Shown piece by piece: positions 8,206 through 17,768 of a stretch of DNA of 64,000 bases; within the stretch, counting starts at the first letter, position 1; each line of letters opens with the position of its first letter. The notes beneath the pieces were generated by a model. The model was given only the letters and a program-made list of their open reading frames with translations. It made no database searches and was not told where the DNA came from. The stretch spans positions 97,513 to 161,512 of the forward strand of contig CAMYLV010000010.1 in assembly GCA_947259495.1 (NCBI GenBank), written 5' to 3'. Source of the stretch: an uncultured Desulfobacterales bacterium. GTDB lineage: Bacteria > Desulfobacterota > Desulfobacteria > Desulfobacterales > JAHEIW01. Position numbers and translations under genes: made by a program.

Positions 8206-9399
8206 CTATTTTGAAATCTTCTTTTTATTGATTTCAACCGCTTCTGCGGTAATGGTATCATAAACCACCCGTAATGGCATTCCCCGTTGAAGCGCAATCT
8301 GCTTGCAACTTTCATATTCCGGCACGAGACGGACATTGCCATCCGGATCTTCGACACGTTTTACCCGAATTTCCCCTAAAGATGTTTGAAGAGTCTGTTG
8401 GTCCCGGGTAAGCAGCTTGCGAGCTGCCGGATAGTACCGCACGCCAAGGGATGTTGTCTCGGCTAAAAGTCGATGAATGAGACGATCTTTGCAATCCTCA
8501 GCGCACAGCACCTGCACCAGCGTTCCGGGCCTGTTTTTCTTCATGTGCACCGGTATCCAATAGACATCAAGGGCACCATCTGCAAAAAGACGTTCCATAA
8601 GAAAACTAAAAAGTTCCGGATTCATATCATCGATACAGGTTTCCAGAACTAAGATCTGATCGGTCTGTAGGTTGTATTTCAAATCCACCGGTGTCCCCAT
8701 GATGACGCGCAGCAGATTGGGCCGATCAACCAATTCCCGCTGACCGGCGCCGTATCCGATCCGGGTCAAATGCATGGGCGGCAGCGGGCCATAGGATTCC
8801 GTCAGACATCGGATAATAGCTGCACCGGTCGGCGTAACCAGTTCGTAAGCGATATCGGTCCCGTAAACCGGCACATCTTTGAGGATCGCCAAGGTGGCCG
8901 GGGCCGGGATCGGAAGTTTGCCGTGCTGGCAGCCAACGAAACCGGACCCCAATGGAATTCTGGAAGCAAACACCTTTTTGATGCCCAGCTTTTCCAGACA
9001 AAGGGCCGTACCGACAATATCAACAATAGCATCGACACCCCCCACTTCGTGGAAATGAACTTCATCCGGAGAGCAATCATGGATGTCGGCTTCCGCCCGC
9101 GCCAGTTTCTCAAAGATGCTTAAACTTTGGGACTTTACGGCTTCAGACAGGGGGCAATTGTCAAGCAGCTCCCTGATCTTTTTAAAATCTTTTGGTGGGC
9201 CTGGATCCTCGATTGCAACGTTTACCCGCTCTGCCTCAATCCCGTTGCGCACCACCGGCGTTGAATTCAGACGAAATCCGCTTAACGGCAATCGCGAGAG
9301 CTCGGCCTGCAGCCACCCCACTGGTGCACCGAGGTCAATAAGAGCGCCCAGGGTCATGTCGCCGCTAATGCCTGAGAAACAATCAAAATAAGCTTGCAT
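8206..9399 (-). CDS. larC: nickel-pincer cofactor biosynthesis protein LarC
   Basis: This protein of about 397 residues opens with the LarC signature YFDCFSGISGDMTLGALIDLG. It contains the HEVGGVDAIVDIVG block and the C-terminal region ETCIDDMNPELFSFLMERLF. LarC inserts nickel into the pyridinium dithiocarboxylate cofactor of lactate racemase and related LarA enzymes, using CTP. In some bacteria the gene is split and read through a frameshift; here it is one uninterrupted frame. An in-frame TTG sits just before, but ATG at 9399 is the better start. No larA, larB or larE is in the window, so the client enzyme is unknown. pgpA follows after about 70 bases. Confidence 0.88.
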   Translation of the reverse strand: MQAYFDCFSGISGDMTLGALIDLGAPVGWLQAELSRLPLSGFRLNSTPVVRNGIEAERVNVAIEDPGPPKDFKKIRELLDNCPLSEAVKSQSLSIFEKLARAEADIHDCSPDEVHFHEVGGVDAIVDIVGTALCLEKLGIKKVFASRIPLGSGFVGCQHGKLPIPAPATLAILKDVPVYGTDIAYELVTPTGAAIIRCLTESYGPLPPMHLTRIGYGAGQRELVDRPNLLRVIMGTPVDLKYNLQTDQILVLETCIDDMNPELFSFLMERLFADGALDVYWIPVHMKKNRPGTLVQVLCAEDCKDRLIHRLLAETTSLGVRYYPAARKLLTRDQQTLQTSLGEIRVKRVEDPDGNVRLVPEYESCKQIALQRGMPLRVVYDTITAEAVEINKKKISK

Positions 9400-9436
9400 C
9401 AATTTGGGAATTCCTGTTGCCCACCAGACTTAAATA

Positions 9437-9464
9437 TTGACAAAAAAGGCAATGATTATAATAT
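9437..9464 (+). promoter_or_regulatory. sigma-70 promoter of tRNA-Sec
   Basis: TTGACA (9437-9442) and TAATAT (9459-9464) are separated by 16 bases. The predicted start is about 25 bases before the tRNA. The promoter lies in the divergent gap between larC and the tRNA gene. Confidence 0.6.
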
Positions 9465-9495
9465 ATAACACCTAAAAATGCTCAATGATCAATTC

Positions 9496-9593
9496 GGAAG
9501 TGCGCAGCTGTCTGGTGAAGCTCCCGGACTTCAAATCCGGTGTGGGGCGCTAAAACCGTCCCGGGTGGGTTCGATTCCCATGCACTTCCGCCA
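9496..9593 (+). tRNA. selC: tRNA-Sec (anticodon TCA)
   Basis: The gene folds as a bacterial selenocysteine tRNA. It has an 8-bp acceptor stem GGAAGTGC/GCACTTCC, an anticodon stem CCGGA/TCCGG with loop CTTCAAA (TCA at 9531-9533), a long variable arm and a T loop TTCGATT. Discriminator G is at 9590, followed by an encoded CCA. It decodes UGA as selenocysteine in mRNAs with a SECIS element, together with SelA, SelB and SelD, none of which is in this window. The long variable arm and the anticodon leave little doubt. Confidence 0.96.
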
Positions 9594-9742
9594 TAATCAC
9601 ATACCTGCCCCAAGGGTTGATCCTAAAATGCTTATTTATAGCTAAAACAAATTCCAAAATATCATTTTTTATATTATTGTAAAGCTAATAAAGAATTCTT
9701 TATTTATCAAGCAATGAGGGTGTACTTGTTATTAAAAAACGA

Positions 9743-11098
9743 TTGACACATCTAAGGGATTTGTTTTTATCCTCAACTTTGCCGTTTTGGGTGTTCGTTT
9801 TACTTATTTTCACCGGATTGGTCGTTGCCTTCTGGCCCGGTGTCGGCACTTATGAAGTCCTGCAGTTTGCCCAGCAACGCAAGCTGCCGATCATGAATGA
9901 TTGGAAATCTCCGTTTATAGCCGGAATCTATTGGTTATCAGAGGATTTGTTTCAGAGCACCGGCCCCGTTCTGCTCGCTCAACAGGCACTCTTCTGGTCA
10001 GGGCTGGCCTTGCTGGTGTTAAACACATTAAAAGGTTCATGCAGTCGCATCATCTTCTTTTTATGCGTTGCCATTTTTCCCCCGGTATGGATCACTCAAA
10101 TTTTACTCTGGAAAGAAGCGTGGACCCTTTCTTGCCTCTCATTTAGTATCGGTGCAGCTTTTGCCTATTTGAGAAACGGCCGCGTTTTTTATGGCATAGT
10201 CGCTGTTCTCGCAGCAATCATACTTGCCACCACGCGTCACAACGCCATATTATTGACGATCCCCACTTTCTATGTCGCAGCGCAAAAACTTGCCGATCAG
10301 ACCACCAAAACCACCAGAATACAGCGCCGCGGAATCATGGCCGCAGCATGCATAACACTGCTGATTATGACTTTGGGATTCACCTGGGCAGTAAATAAAA
10401 TAGGAAAGCAACGCTGTCACATATGGCATCAAATATTGCTTTGGGACCTCGCCGCAATGTCGGTCCTTGAAGATCAAATGCTTATCCCTGTTACATTCAG
10501 AAAAGCTGGCGAGGACGGATCGTTAGATCGAATACGGTCTTATTTTACCCACTATAACTCGGACCCGCTTTTCTTCTATGAGCGATCACCGTTAAAATTG
10601 TATGGGACTGCCTGGTCGGGATGCCCTGAAAGTCCGCCACTAAAAATGCTTTTAAAAAGTTGGTATAAGACTGTTTTTAACCATCCTGGAACCTATCTGC
10701 GCCATCGCTTACTCTATCTCCTGCACCTCTTTAATATCTCAGATGTGACACAAGACAAATTCGGGAAGGCTTATTATCGGATTGATTCGGAATTCAGCTC
10801 ATCAGCGAATCGTTCGAAACGATTTGAACGCCTGCAAATGAGCCCAATTTACGAAGCATTAGTCCTCGGTATCCCGATTCGAGGAGGTGTGTACCCATTG
10901 ATATTTATTTTGTCGATAATCGGAATTTCCGGAAAGGCTTCTATCAAAAATTCCTACCTGTGGATGTTGTGGTTGGGCGGTCTCGCTTATCTGGCATCAT
11001 TTGTCATCCTTGGCTCGGGAGCGCTTTTACGGTATCTCGCGGTGTATGGCCTGCTCGGGCCTGCAATCCTGGCCGGGCGATGGGGGCGTCAACGGTAG
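9743..11098 (+). CDS. polytopic membrane protein, possible GT-C glycosyltransferase
   Basis: This protein of about 451 residues has some ten hydrophobic segments. I recognise no named family with certainty. Features include an early GVGTYEVLQFAQ loop, WKSPFIAGIYWL, the block LLWKEAWTL and TTRHNAILLTIP. These resemble uncharacterised bacterial membrane glycosyltransferase-like proteins in which an Asp/Glu loop follows the first helix. A soluble loop of about 120 residues (approximately 225-345) precedes the last helices. No in-frame ATG is near the N-terminus. TTG at 9743 is the likely start, with an AGGG about 22 bases upstream, so the start is uncertain. It stands alone after tRNA-Sec and converges on the rlmD-like gene. 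Confidence 0.7.
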   Translation: MTHLRDLFLSSTLPFWVFVLLIFTGLVVAFWPGVGTYEVLQFAQQRKLPIMNDWKSPFIAGIYWLSEDLFQSTGPVLLAQQALFWSGLALLVLNTLKGSCSRIIFFLCVAIFPPVWITQILLWKEAWTLSCLSFSIGAAFAYLRNGRVFYGIVAVLAAIILATTRHNAILLTIPTFYVAAQKLADQTTKTTRIQRRGIMAAACITLLIMTLGFTWAVNKIGKQRCHIWHQILLWDLAAMSVLEDQMLIPVTFRKAGEDGSLDRIRSYFTHYNSDPLFFYERSPLKLYGTAWSGCPESPPLKMLLKSWYKTVFNHPGTYLRHRLLYLLHLFNISDVTQDKFGKAYYRIDSEFSSSANRSKRFERLQMSPIYEALVLGIPIRGGVYPLIFILSIIGISGKASIKNSYLWMLWLGGLAYLASFVILGSGALLRYLAVYGLLGPAILAGRWGRQR

Positions 11099-11139
11099 TA
11101 ACCAAAATCCGAACAAACACGACTTCCATTCGTCCCGCC

Positions 11140-11187
11140 GATGCCGCGCTTCCGTATTCCGGAACATTATTATGGAAAGCGGTATAT
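11140..11187 (+). repeat. composite palindromic repeat, right module only
   Basis: The sequence from TGCCGCGCTTCCG to TGGAAAGCGGTATA is nearly identical to the right half of the repeat at 20246-20348; both contain ACATTATTATGGAAAGCGGTATA-like sequence. Its ends form an imperfect inverted repeat. The left poly-A/poly-T hairpin module is absent. Confidence 0.75.
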
Positions 11188-11256
11188 ACCCGGTAGAGCT
11201 CCTGGTGAAACACAAAAAATGAATATTGCAATTTAGTGCTTGCAGCCTTGATTGCT

Positions 11257-12651
11257 TCAAGCCATCTTTTTGACCAGCTTCGCGACCGATTCGATGTGAT
11301 AGGCATGCGGAAACAGATCGACCGGCTGGACTTCCTGGGTCTGGTAGGTCTCCTGCAGCAGGTTGAGATCACGCGCCAGAGTGGATGGATTACAGGACAC
11401 ATATACGATCCGCTCGGGCAAGAGCGCCAGCACCTGTTTGACCACATCTTTATGCATCCCGGCTCTGGGCGGGTCAATCACCAGAACATCCGGCCGCTGA
11501 GTGATCGCCGGCAGCGTTTTGCGGATGTCGCCCGGCACGAAGTGACAATTTTTAACCTGATTGATACGGCAATTCCTTTCCGCATCCGCAACGGCACCGG
11601 GAACCACCTCAAGACCGATAACTGCCCGGGCCGCTTCGGAAAGCAAAATCGGTATGGTACCGGTGCCGCTGTAAAGATCCATGATGGTTTCCGAACCCCT
11701 CAGTTGGGCATAACGTTTGACGGTATCATACAACTTTGCGGCTCCCGGCGTGTTGGTTTGAAAAAAGGAGTTGGCCGATATCTCAAACGCAAACGCGCCG
11801 ATATTATCGGTAAGGGTTGACGCACCGGCAAGGGTGCGCTCAAATTCTCCGGTGGTCACGCCGGCTTTGCGAGAAGTAACATTTTGGATAACAGCGCTGA
11901 CTTCCGGAAACTTTTGCATTAAGGCATTTGCAAGGGGTTGCAAAGCCTGCGGATCATCAGCGGCGGTGACAATGTTTACCATCCAACGGTTGTGCGCAAC
12001 CGAATGGCGCAGCATTAAAAACCGCCAGAAGCCTTCATGGCTGCGAAGGCCGTAGGCCGGCAATCCGGACGAAGTGATATATTGACGCACATCATCGAGC
12101 AGGTGATTGCCCAAATCGGGCTGCAACAGACATCTTTTGGTATCAAATACTTTAAAAAAAGTTCCCGGTACATGGAGCCCGATGCCAAATTCTTTTTCAG
12201 TTTTAAAATGTTGCATCTCAGCAGGCGTCAGCCATCGTTGATCGGTGCAGGTAAACTCCATTTTGTTACGGTAGCCGAAGGTCAAGGGCGATGGAAACGT
12301 GGGGTGCACCGTCACGTCTTTGATTTGCCCGATATGCTGGAGGGACTCACGAACATGTTGCCGTTTGTATTCCAGTTGAACCGCATATTCTAAAAATTGC
12401 CACTTGCACCCGCCGCAAAAGCCGCTGTATACACAGGGTGGATGGATGCGATGGGGTGAGGCTTTTAGCAATTCCAACACCCGTGCTTCAGCATGGTTTT
12501 TTTTCTTGCGCGTGATGCGAATCAACACTTGATCGCCGGGTAAGGCCTGGTCCACGAAAACAGCCAGGCCGTTTAAGCGGACCAGCCCTTTTCCGCCAAA
12601 GGCAATGTCGCTGATTTCTACTTCTGCGCACTGGCCTTTTTTGATTTTCAT
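11257..12651 (-). CDS. rlmD: 23S rRNA (uracil-5)-methyltransferase, RlmD/RumA type
   Basis: From ATG at 12651 the protein has 464 residues. An N-terminal TRAM domain comes first (about 1-60). An iron-sulfur motif CVYSGFCGGC (C-x5-C-x2-C) follows, with a further Cys in TKRCLLQPDL. The C-terminal SAM methyltransferase domain contains MDLYSGTGTIPILL, VIDPPRAGMH and the catalytic Cys in YVSCNPSTLARDL. This set defines the TrmA/RumA group that makes 5-methyluridine in 23S rRNA. RlmD cannot be separated from RlmC or a dual RlmCD by sequence alone. The frame extends 25 codons further upstream, but family alignment and an AAGGA favour the start used here. Confidence 0.88.
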   Translation of the reverse strand: MKIKKGQCAEVEISDIAFGGKGLVRLNGLAVFVDQALPGDQVLIRITRKKKNHAEARVLELLKASPHRIHPPCVYSGFCGGCKWQFLEYAVQLEYKRQHVRESLQHIGQIKDVTVHPTFPSPLTFGYRNKMEFTCTDQRWLTPAEMQHFKTEKEFGIGLHVPGTFFKVFDTKRCLLQPDLGNHLLDDVRQYITSSGLPAYGLRSHEGFWRFLMLRHSVAHNRWMVNIVTAADDPQALQPLANALMQKFPEVSAVIQNVTSRKAGVTTGEFERTLAGASTLTDNIGAFAFEISANSFFQTNTPGAAKLYDTVKRYAQLRGSETIMDLYSGTGTIPILLSEAARAVIGLEVVPGAVADAERNCRINQVKNCHFVPGDIRKTLPAITQRPDVLVIDPPRAGMHKDVVKQVLALLPERIVYVSCNPSTLARDLNLLQETYQTQEVQPVDLFPHAYHIESVAKLVKKMA

Positions 12652-12883
12652 AGGGTGGTGATTCCTTGATGCAGACGAAAATACAGCACCTAAATAATTG
12701 AGAGGTCGGGGAATTTTTCTGCCCAACCATTGATAATAGCGGAATGAATCATCAGCAGCGAAATATGAAAACTCCCCGACCCCTGAAATAATTAAAGTTT
12801 AAATTTAGTTTATTATTGTATACAACTGAATATATAAAATATTAATATTTTCAATTAACTTTAACATAGATTAATTGTGCCCC

Positions 12884-13612
12884 ATGGTCAAATCAAAGCC
12901 TACTGCTATTGTTGAAGAGATCTTATTTTCATCAGATGAATTTTTACTGAAAGGCTATCTTCATCGACCGGCGCTGACCCGCCCCCCGTGTGTCATTGGA
13001 TCCCACGGGTTGTTTAGCGACAAAAATTCACCCAAGCAGATTGAGCTGGCACAGCACTGCAACCAACGCAATATGGCTTATTTTCGCTTTGATCACCGCG
13101 CTTGCGGTGAAAGCAAAGCGCCTTTAAATATGATCACATCACTGGAGACGCGCTGCGCCGATCTGAAAGCCGCCGCAAAAATGTTAAAATCGAGGGGCGA
13201 TCTGGGCGATCATATGGGGCTTTTCGGCAGCAGTATGGGCGGCAGTGTATGCCTGGCAGTTGCCCATGATCTGGCAGCCCTTGCCATTGCCACCTGGGCC
13301 GCACCACTGTGCAGCGCCGATCTGGTTCCGCAACATGCCGAAACGAACGGCGATGCGAATACCCCTTTTAAAAAGCATCCCTTTGATATTTCCAACCGGC
13401 TTGCAGGCCTGCAAAACATCCTCATCCTACACGGCGATGCCGACGAAACCGTTCCCCTTTCCCATGCACAAGAAATATACGAACGTGTCGGCGAACCCAA
13501 AAAGCTGCTCGTTTTTCCCCAAAGTGACCATCGCATGCATAATCCGGCTGATCAGCAGACTTTTTTACGTGAGGCCACGCTCTGGTTTCTGACCTTCCTG
13601 AAGCATGAGTGA
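12884..13612 (+). CDS. alpha/beta hydrolase
   Basis: From ATG at 12884 the protein has 242 residues. It shows the alpha/beta hydrolase nucleophile elbow GSSMG with Ser117. The acid is probably in LHGDADETVP and the catalytic His in SDHRMHNP. The oxyanion-side GSHGLFSDKNSP block and the FDHRACGES segment fit the small esterase/dienelactone-hydrolase-like group without a lid insertion. No signal peptide is seen, so it is cytoplasmic. The substrate is unknown. It stands alone between convergent genes and is preceded by a very AT-rich region. Confidence 0.82.
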   Translation: MVKSKPTAIVEEILFSSDEFLLKGYLHRPALTRPPCVIGSHGLFSDKNSPKQIELAQHCNQRNMAYFRFDHRACGESKAPLNMITSLETRCADLKAAAKMLKSRGDLGDHMGLFGSSMGGSVCLAVAHDLAALAIATWAAPLCSADLVPQHAETNGDANTPFKKHPFDISNRLAGLQNILILHGDADETVPLSHAQEIYERVGEPKKLLVFPQSDHRMHNPADQQTFLREATLWFLTFLKHE

Positions 13613-13782
13613 AAATAATTTTGTCGCACATAATGAATTGTAACAAGGATTGTCGAGGTCAGAAGTATTTTCTATCCCCTTCGACATTCATTATTCCCTG
13701 TTCGCTGTTCTGCGGTTGAATCCCCTCTGAAACGGAATAGAGCCAGAACCTACTGCCAATTTTATCCATTCAGTAAACCACC

Positions 13783-15045
13783 CTAAAAACGAGGCGGGCC
13801 GATACCCATCAGCTCGCGGCGCAACACCTCCAAAGCAGCCGACGCAAATATCTGTTTATGCATGGTTCGGCTGTCAAACCAAAAATGAAACTGATGACCG
13901 GCAGTGCCCTGCGGCGTTGCCAACCCGATACACACCGTGCCAACGGGCTTTTCTGCTGAGCCGCCCGTGGGGCCGGCTATGCCGCTGGTGGACAAACCAT
14001 AGGTGGCACCGGATATGTCCCGGGCGCCCCGGGCCATTTCGATGGCGGTTTCCGCATGCACGGCACCGTGCCGCAGTATAGTTTCTTTTGATACCTTTAA
14101 AATATCGATCTTGACTTGATTCGAATAGGTCACGCCGGAAAAAACAAAATAATCCGAGCTACCGGATACACGGGTTAGCATGTCGGCAATCAGGCCACCG
14201 GTACAACTTTCGGCCAGGGCCAGGGTAGCCTGTTTTTGTCTAAGCAGATGTCCAACAGCCTCTTCGATGGGGTCGCCATTTTGCGAGAACACTTTATTGC
14301 CCATCTTTTCAGTGACCCAGCGGGCAGCCGCTGCCAAAGCTTCATTCAATTGCTGATCTTTTGTACCGCTGGCGTAAAGCTTAATCTGGATTGCTGGAAA
14401 TTGCACCTGCAACCCCAGAGAGATTTGCGGAAAGGCGCTTTTTAGCCCGGCAAGTCGCTCAGAGGTCTGGGATTCGGTTAATCCAAAAGTCGATAGGGTT
14501 CGGGTGTGGTAGAAACGTTGATTATCGCCCATACGCTCGATTATTTGCGGCAAGACGGCATCTGAAAGCATGCGCCGCATTTCAGCCGGTACGCCCGGAA
14601 GGAAAAAAAATTGGCATTGACCGATTTTCAGACAAAATCCAGGGGCCGTCCCAAGGGGGTTCTGGATGCATTTCGCTCCTGCTGGCAAAAACGCCTGTTT
14701 GCGACTGGCGGCGTTCATCGCCCGCTGACGCGCCTTAAAAAAAACTTCAACAGATTGAAGCGCAGATCGATCCAGATCAAGTACTACCCCTGCTGCTTTA
14801 GCAGCGGCCTCGGCGGTAAGATCATCCGCTGTCGGGCCCAGCCCACCGGTAACAACCGCAAGGTCTGCCCGTCCGCCAATTTCTGTTAACGCGGCAATAA
14901 GAAAATCAAGATCGTCGCCGACGCAGGTATGTCGGGTGACGGCAACACCATTTTCTCCCAGCTTTGCGGCAATATAGGCCGAATTGCTGTCGATGAGTGC
15001 GCCTGTGCGAATCTCTTCGCCGGTTGCCACAATTTCAGCAATCAT
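13783..15045 (-). CDS. cinA: CinA: NMN amidohydrolase / competence-damage protein
   Basis: About 420 residues from the ATG at 15045. The frame extends 21 codons further upstream, but family proteins begin at IAEIVATGEEI. The N-terminal molybdopterin-binding-like domain contains VTGGLGPTADDLTAEA and LPGVPAEM; such domains hydrolyse ADP-ribose. The C-terminal CinA domain carries LALAESCTGGLIADML and the SNxVK-like SNQVK motif of nicotinamide-nucleotide deamidases (PncC). The full-length fusion recycles pyridine nucleotides; the competence link is historical. It follows the DUF4292-type lipoprotein after a gap of nearly 200 bases. Confidence 0.9.
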   Translation of the reverse strand: MIAEIVATGEEIRTGALIDSNSAYIAAKLGENGVAVTRHTCVGDDLDFLIAALTEIGGRADLAVVTGGLGPTADDLTAEAAAKAAGVVLDLDRSALQSVEVFFKARQRAMNAASRKQAFLPAGAKCIQNPLGTAPGFCLKIGQCQFFFLPGVPAEMRRMLSDAVLPQIIERMGDNQRFYHTRTLSTFGLTESQTSERLAGLKSAFPQISLGLQVQFPAIQIKLYASGTKDQQLNEALAAAARWVTEKMGNKVFSQNGDPIEEAVGHLLRQKQATLALAESCTGGLIADMLTRVSGSSDYFVFSGVTYSNQVKIDILKVSKETILRHGAVHAETAIEMARGARDISGATYGLSTSGIAGPTGGSAEKPVGTVCIGLATPQGTAGHQFHFWFDSRTMHKQIFASAALEVLRRELMGIGPPRF

Positions 15046-15225
15046 CGTCGATTTGTCTTCTGCCCTCTCCCTAATAGGTACCATCTGCTTTAATAATCCG
15101 GTGATCAAAAAATTCTTCGATCCAGCCTTTATTAATGTCGAATAGAATCATCAGCATCAAATAAAGACCCCTCCCCGCCCATTTTAATTCACGAGAATAT
15201 TTTAAATTATTACTGGAACACGACA

Positions 15226-16008
15226 CTAGTCCGGTGGTGTCAAAACAAACACAGACGGCGACAAATCAACGTTGATCCAGTATCGATGGATATCGAGCTG
15301 GAAATCGACCCCATCATCGTTCGAAAGCCTTAAGCGCTGCGGCACCTGGAAGCCACTTACCCGCCGGGTGCTTTCGACCTCAGCGCGATATCTCAAGGAA
15401 CCGGATCGATGGAATACATCAACCCGCTGAACCTGAGACAGCGTGGCATTATAAAAAATTTTTTGCCGGGTTCCCCACCAGTTATCTGTAAGAACCAAAA
15501 CAGGGCCCGGATTCGATGTTTCTTCGACGAATGCAACCGAATCGAATTCCGGCAGCGGAATCCGGCCGGCTATAAACGCAATCACATCGCTGGCGGATAT
15601 GGGAATCGATATGAGTCTTTTTAAATCCGGATCACGAGCCGCCATCTTTCTGAATTGTGTCTCCTGGCCCTGGACCTCCAGATAGTAAAGCCAGCGACCG
15701 TCGGTGGCCAGTTTGACGGCCGGGTAACCGGAAATCAGCACCGCAATGCTGAACTTGACCGGCTTTTCCCCGATCCAGGCTACCCGTTGATCAAACTGAA
15801 TAAGACCATTTTGCCTGACGGTGATGTTGCCAATTCCCTTGAAATTTATAAGCGCATCATTTTGGGTTCTGAGGGTTGCAAGCAGACCGCGGACTTGATC
15901 GGCCCGTTCGACGGGGGTAACCGTTAAATCTCGAGAGGGTCTAATCGTTGCGCAGCTTAACAACAAGCAGGCGACAGCTAAAGCGGAAATGATCCGATAC
16001 CATTTCAT
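15226..16008 (-). CDS. outer-membrane-type lipoprotein, DUF4292/LolB-like
   Basis: This 260-residue protein has a signal peptide and lipobox LLSC (Cys19). A single domain follows, with the pattern FKGIGNITVRQNGL, QRVAWIGEKPVKFSIAVL and DGRWLYYLEVQG, and a middle basic/hydrophobic stretch. It resembles the DUF4292/LolA-LolB half-barrel group that handles lipoproteins or hydrophobic ligands at the outer membrane. It starts 5 bases after the TPR lipoprotein stop, so the two are almost certainly co-translated and may act together in envelope assembly. True LolB function is not shown by any motif I can see. Confidence 0.78.
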   Translation of the reverse strand: MKWYRIISALAVACLLLSCATIRPSRDLTVTPVERADQVRGLLATLRTQNDALINFKGIGNITVRQNGLIQFDQRVAWIGEKPVKFSIAVLISGYPAVKLATDGRWLYYLEVQGQETQFRKMAARDPDLKRLISIPISASDVIAFIAGRIPLPEFDSVAFVEETSNPGPVLVLTDNWWGTRQKIFYNATLSQVQRVDVFHRSGSLRYRAEVESTRRVSGFQVPQRLRLSNDDGVDFQLDIHRYWINVDLSPSVFVLTPPD

Positions 16009-16013
16009 ACCGG

Positions 16014-17726
16014 TCAGGAACCATTGGCGGAAATTTTGCGAATCTTTTGTTCGAGCTCTTCTTTGTCTTTATCTTTGAGCTGAAATGCTTTTTGATAGTA
16101 TTTAAGAGCGCTGGTCTTGTCGTCGAGTTTCAAATAGACATCACCGAGATGCTCCAGCATAATCGGGTCATCCGGAACGATTTCCACCGCTTTTTGAAGA
16201 TATTGCAAGGCTTTCTCAAATTCTCCCTTTTTATAATATACCCAACCCAGGCTGTCGGTGATATATCCGTCGTTGGGTTTGTATTTAAGGGCCTCTTTGA
16301 CCAACTGTTCAGCTTCGTCCAGATTGGTCCCCAGGTCTGCGTAAGTGTATCCGAGGTAGTTCAACGCATTGGCATGCTTCGGGTCCAGCTCAACAACCTT
16401 TCGCATGGTCGCAATCGAAGCCTCTTTTTTATTCCACTTATCATAAACAACACCCAGACGAAAATAGTAGCGGGGATTATCAGGGTCTGATTCGATGGCC
16501 TGTTTAATATAATCTTCCGCTCGATTAAATTGCTCCGAGTCTTCATAAAAGGTGCCCAGATAGTATTTGAATTCCGCATTATCGGGATCATGGTCAATCG
16601 CATCGTTCAATAGCTCAATGGCTTCTTCATTTTGCTTGCCTTCAGACAGAATATAGGATGCATGTATGACGGCATCTTCATAGAATCGGGACTCCGGGGT
16701 TACTTTCTTAAAATGCTGCAACGCATTAGGATTATCTTTTTTGCCGTAATAAGCAATACCGGCAATATGATTTACTTCCGAGCTGTCGGGGACGGCTTCC
16801 AACATGCCCTCAAGGATTACAAGCCCTTCATCAAACTTTTTAGGGTCAATGTAAAGTTGAATTATTTTAATGATGACTTCAAACTCGTCGGTACTCCGCT
16901 GGCCCAATTTTTTAAAAATTTTTTCGGCCCGGGCCACCTTACCTTTGGTATAATAATAATAGCCCAGCTCCATCGCAGCCCGTATGTTGTTCGGATTGCG
17001 ATTTAAGATATCCTGATACAGGCCGAGAATTTTTTGTTCATTCTTTTCTGCTTTGTAAAGCTCGAGAAGCTCGTATCGGGGTTCCATAAGCCCAGGTTCG
17101 ATTTCAAGCGTACGTTTGAATTGTTTTTCGGCCTCGGCCCGTTTGCCCTGTTTGGCAAAAATTCTCCCCAGATAGAAATACCCGATATAATTACTTGGGA
17201 AATGTTCTATCATTTGATTAAATATACGTTCGGCTTGATCAAAGTTTTCAGCTTCCAGATATAATCCGCCCAAAAGTTGATAGACTTTTTCCTGTTTCGG
17301 ATCCGTGGCAATGACGCGCTCATAGGCATCTATTGAGGCCTGGTTGTTCTTACGCACCTGGTTAATGCCGCCGTAGAGAATCAGAGAGCGAATATCATCC
17401 GGGTGGGCTTTAAGAATACCTTCAAGGACAGCAAGGGCGTTGCCGTCATCCTTATTTTGCAAATAGACGGTTGCCAGCTCACGCTTGAGGTACAACGAAT
17501 CCGGGTCCATTTCGATGGTCTGTTTAAGCAGCTCGATCGCTTTTGGCAAGTTACCCTTTTTTCGCTGGATCTGGGCTTCGGTAAAGTAATAGTACCGATT
17601 CCCAGTTTGATCCTCAACCGTACGACCAAATAAGGATGGCAGTTTTGGGGTGGAATTCGATGTACATCCCCCGATAAAAAAAACGACCACCAACTGTATG
17701 GTCACCGTAAGTTTTAGCAACTTCAT
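16014..17726 (-). CDS. TPR-repeat lipoprotein
   Basis: This 570-residue protein has a type II signal sequence with lipobox FIGGC (Cys21) and about thirteen consecutive 34-residue TPR units. Typical repeats read AIELLKQTIEMDPDS, AEKQFKRTLEIEPGL and ALQYLQKAVEIVPDD. Such lipoproteins are protein-interaction scaffolds on the periplasmic side of the outer membrane, for example in exopolysaccharide export or pilus assembly; the partner is unknown. It lies directly after the sigma factor gene and directly before the DUF4292-like lipoprotein on the same strand, a likely operon. Confidence 0.85.
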   Translation of the reverse strand: MKLLKLTVTIQLVVVFFIGGCTSNSTPKLPSLFGRTVEDQTGNRYYYFTEAQIQRKKGNLPKAIELLKQTIEMDPDSLYLKRELATVYLQNKDDGNALAVLEGILKAHPDDIRSLILYGGINQVRKNNQASIDAYERVIATDPKQEKVYQLLGGLYLEAENFDQAERIFNQMIEHFPSNYIGYFYLGRIFAKQGKRAEAEKQFKRTLEIEPGLMEPRYELLELYKAEKNEQKILGLYQDILNRNPNNIRAAMELGYYYYTKGKVARAEKIFKKLGQRSTDEFEVIIKIIQLYIDPKKFDEGLVILEGMLEAVPDSSEVNHIAGIAYYGKKDNPNALQHFKKVTPESRFYEDAVIHASYILSEGKQNEEAIELLNDAIDHDPDNAEFKYYLGTFYEDSEQFNRAEDYIKQAIESDPDNPRYYFRLGVVYDKWNKKEASIATMRKVVELDPKHANALNYLGYTYADLGTNLDEAEQLVKEALKYKPNDGYITDSLGWVYYKKGEFEKALQYLQKAVEIVPDDPIMLEHLGDVYLKLDDKTSALKYYQKAFQLKDKDKEELEQKIRKISANGS

Positions 17727-17768
17727 GTGCAGCTTTTCCTATGAACACATTTTATGATCAGCAGCGGC

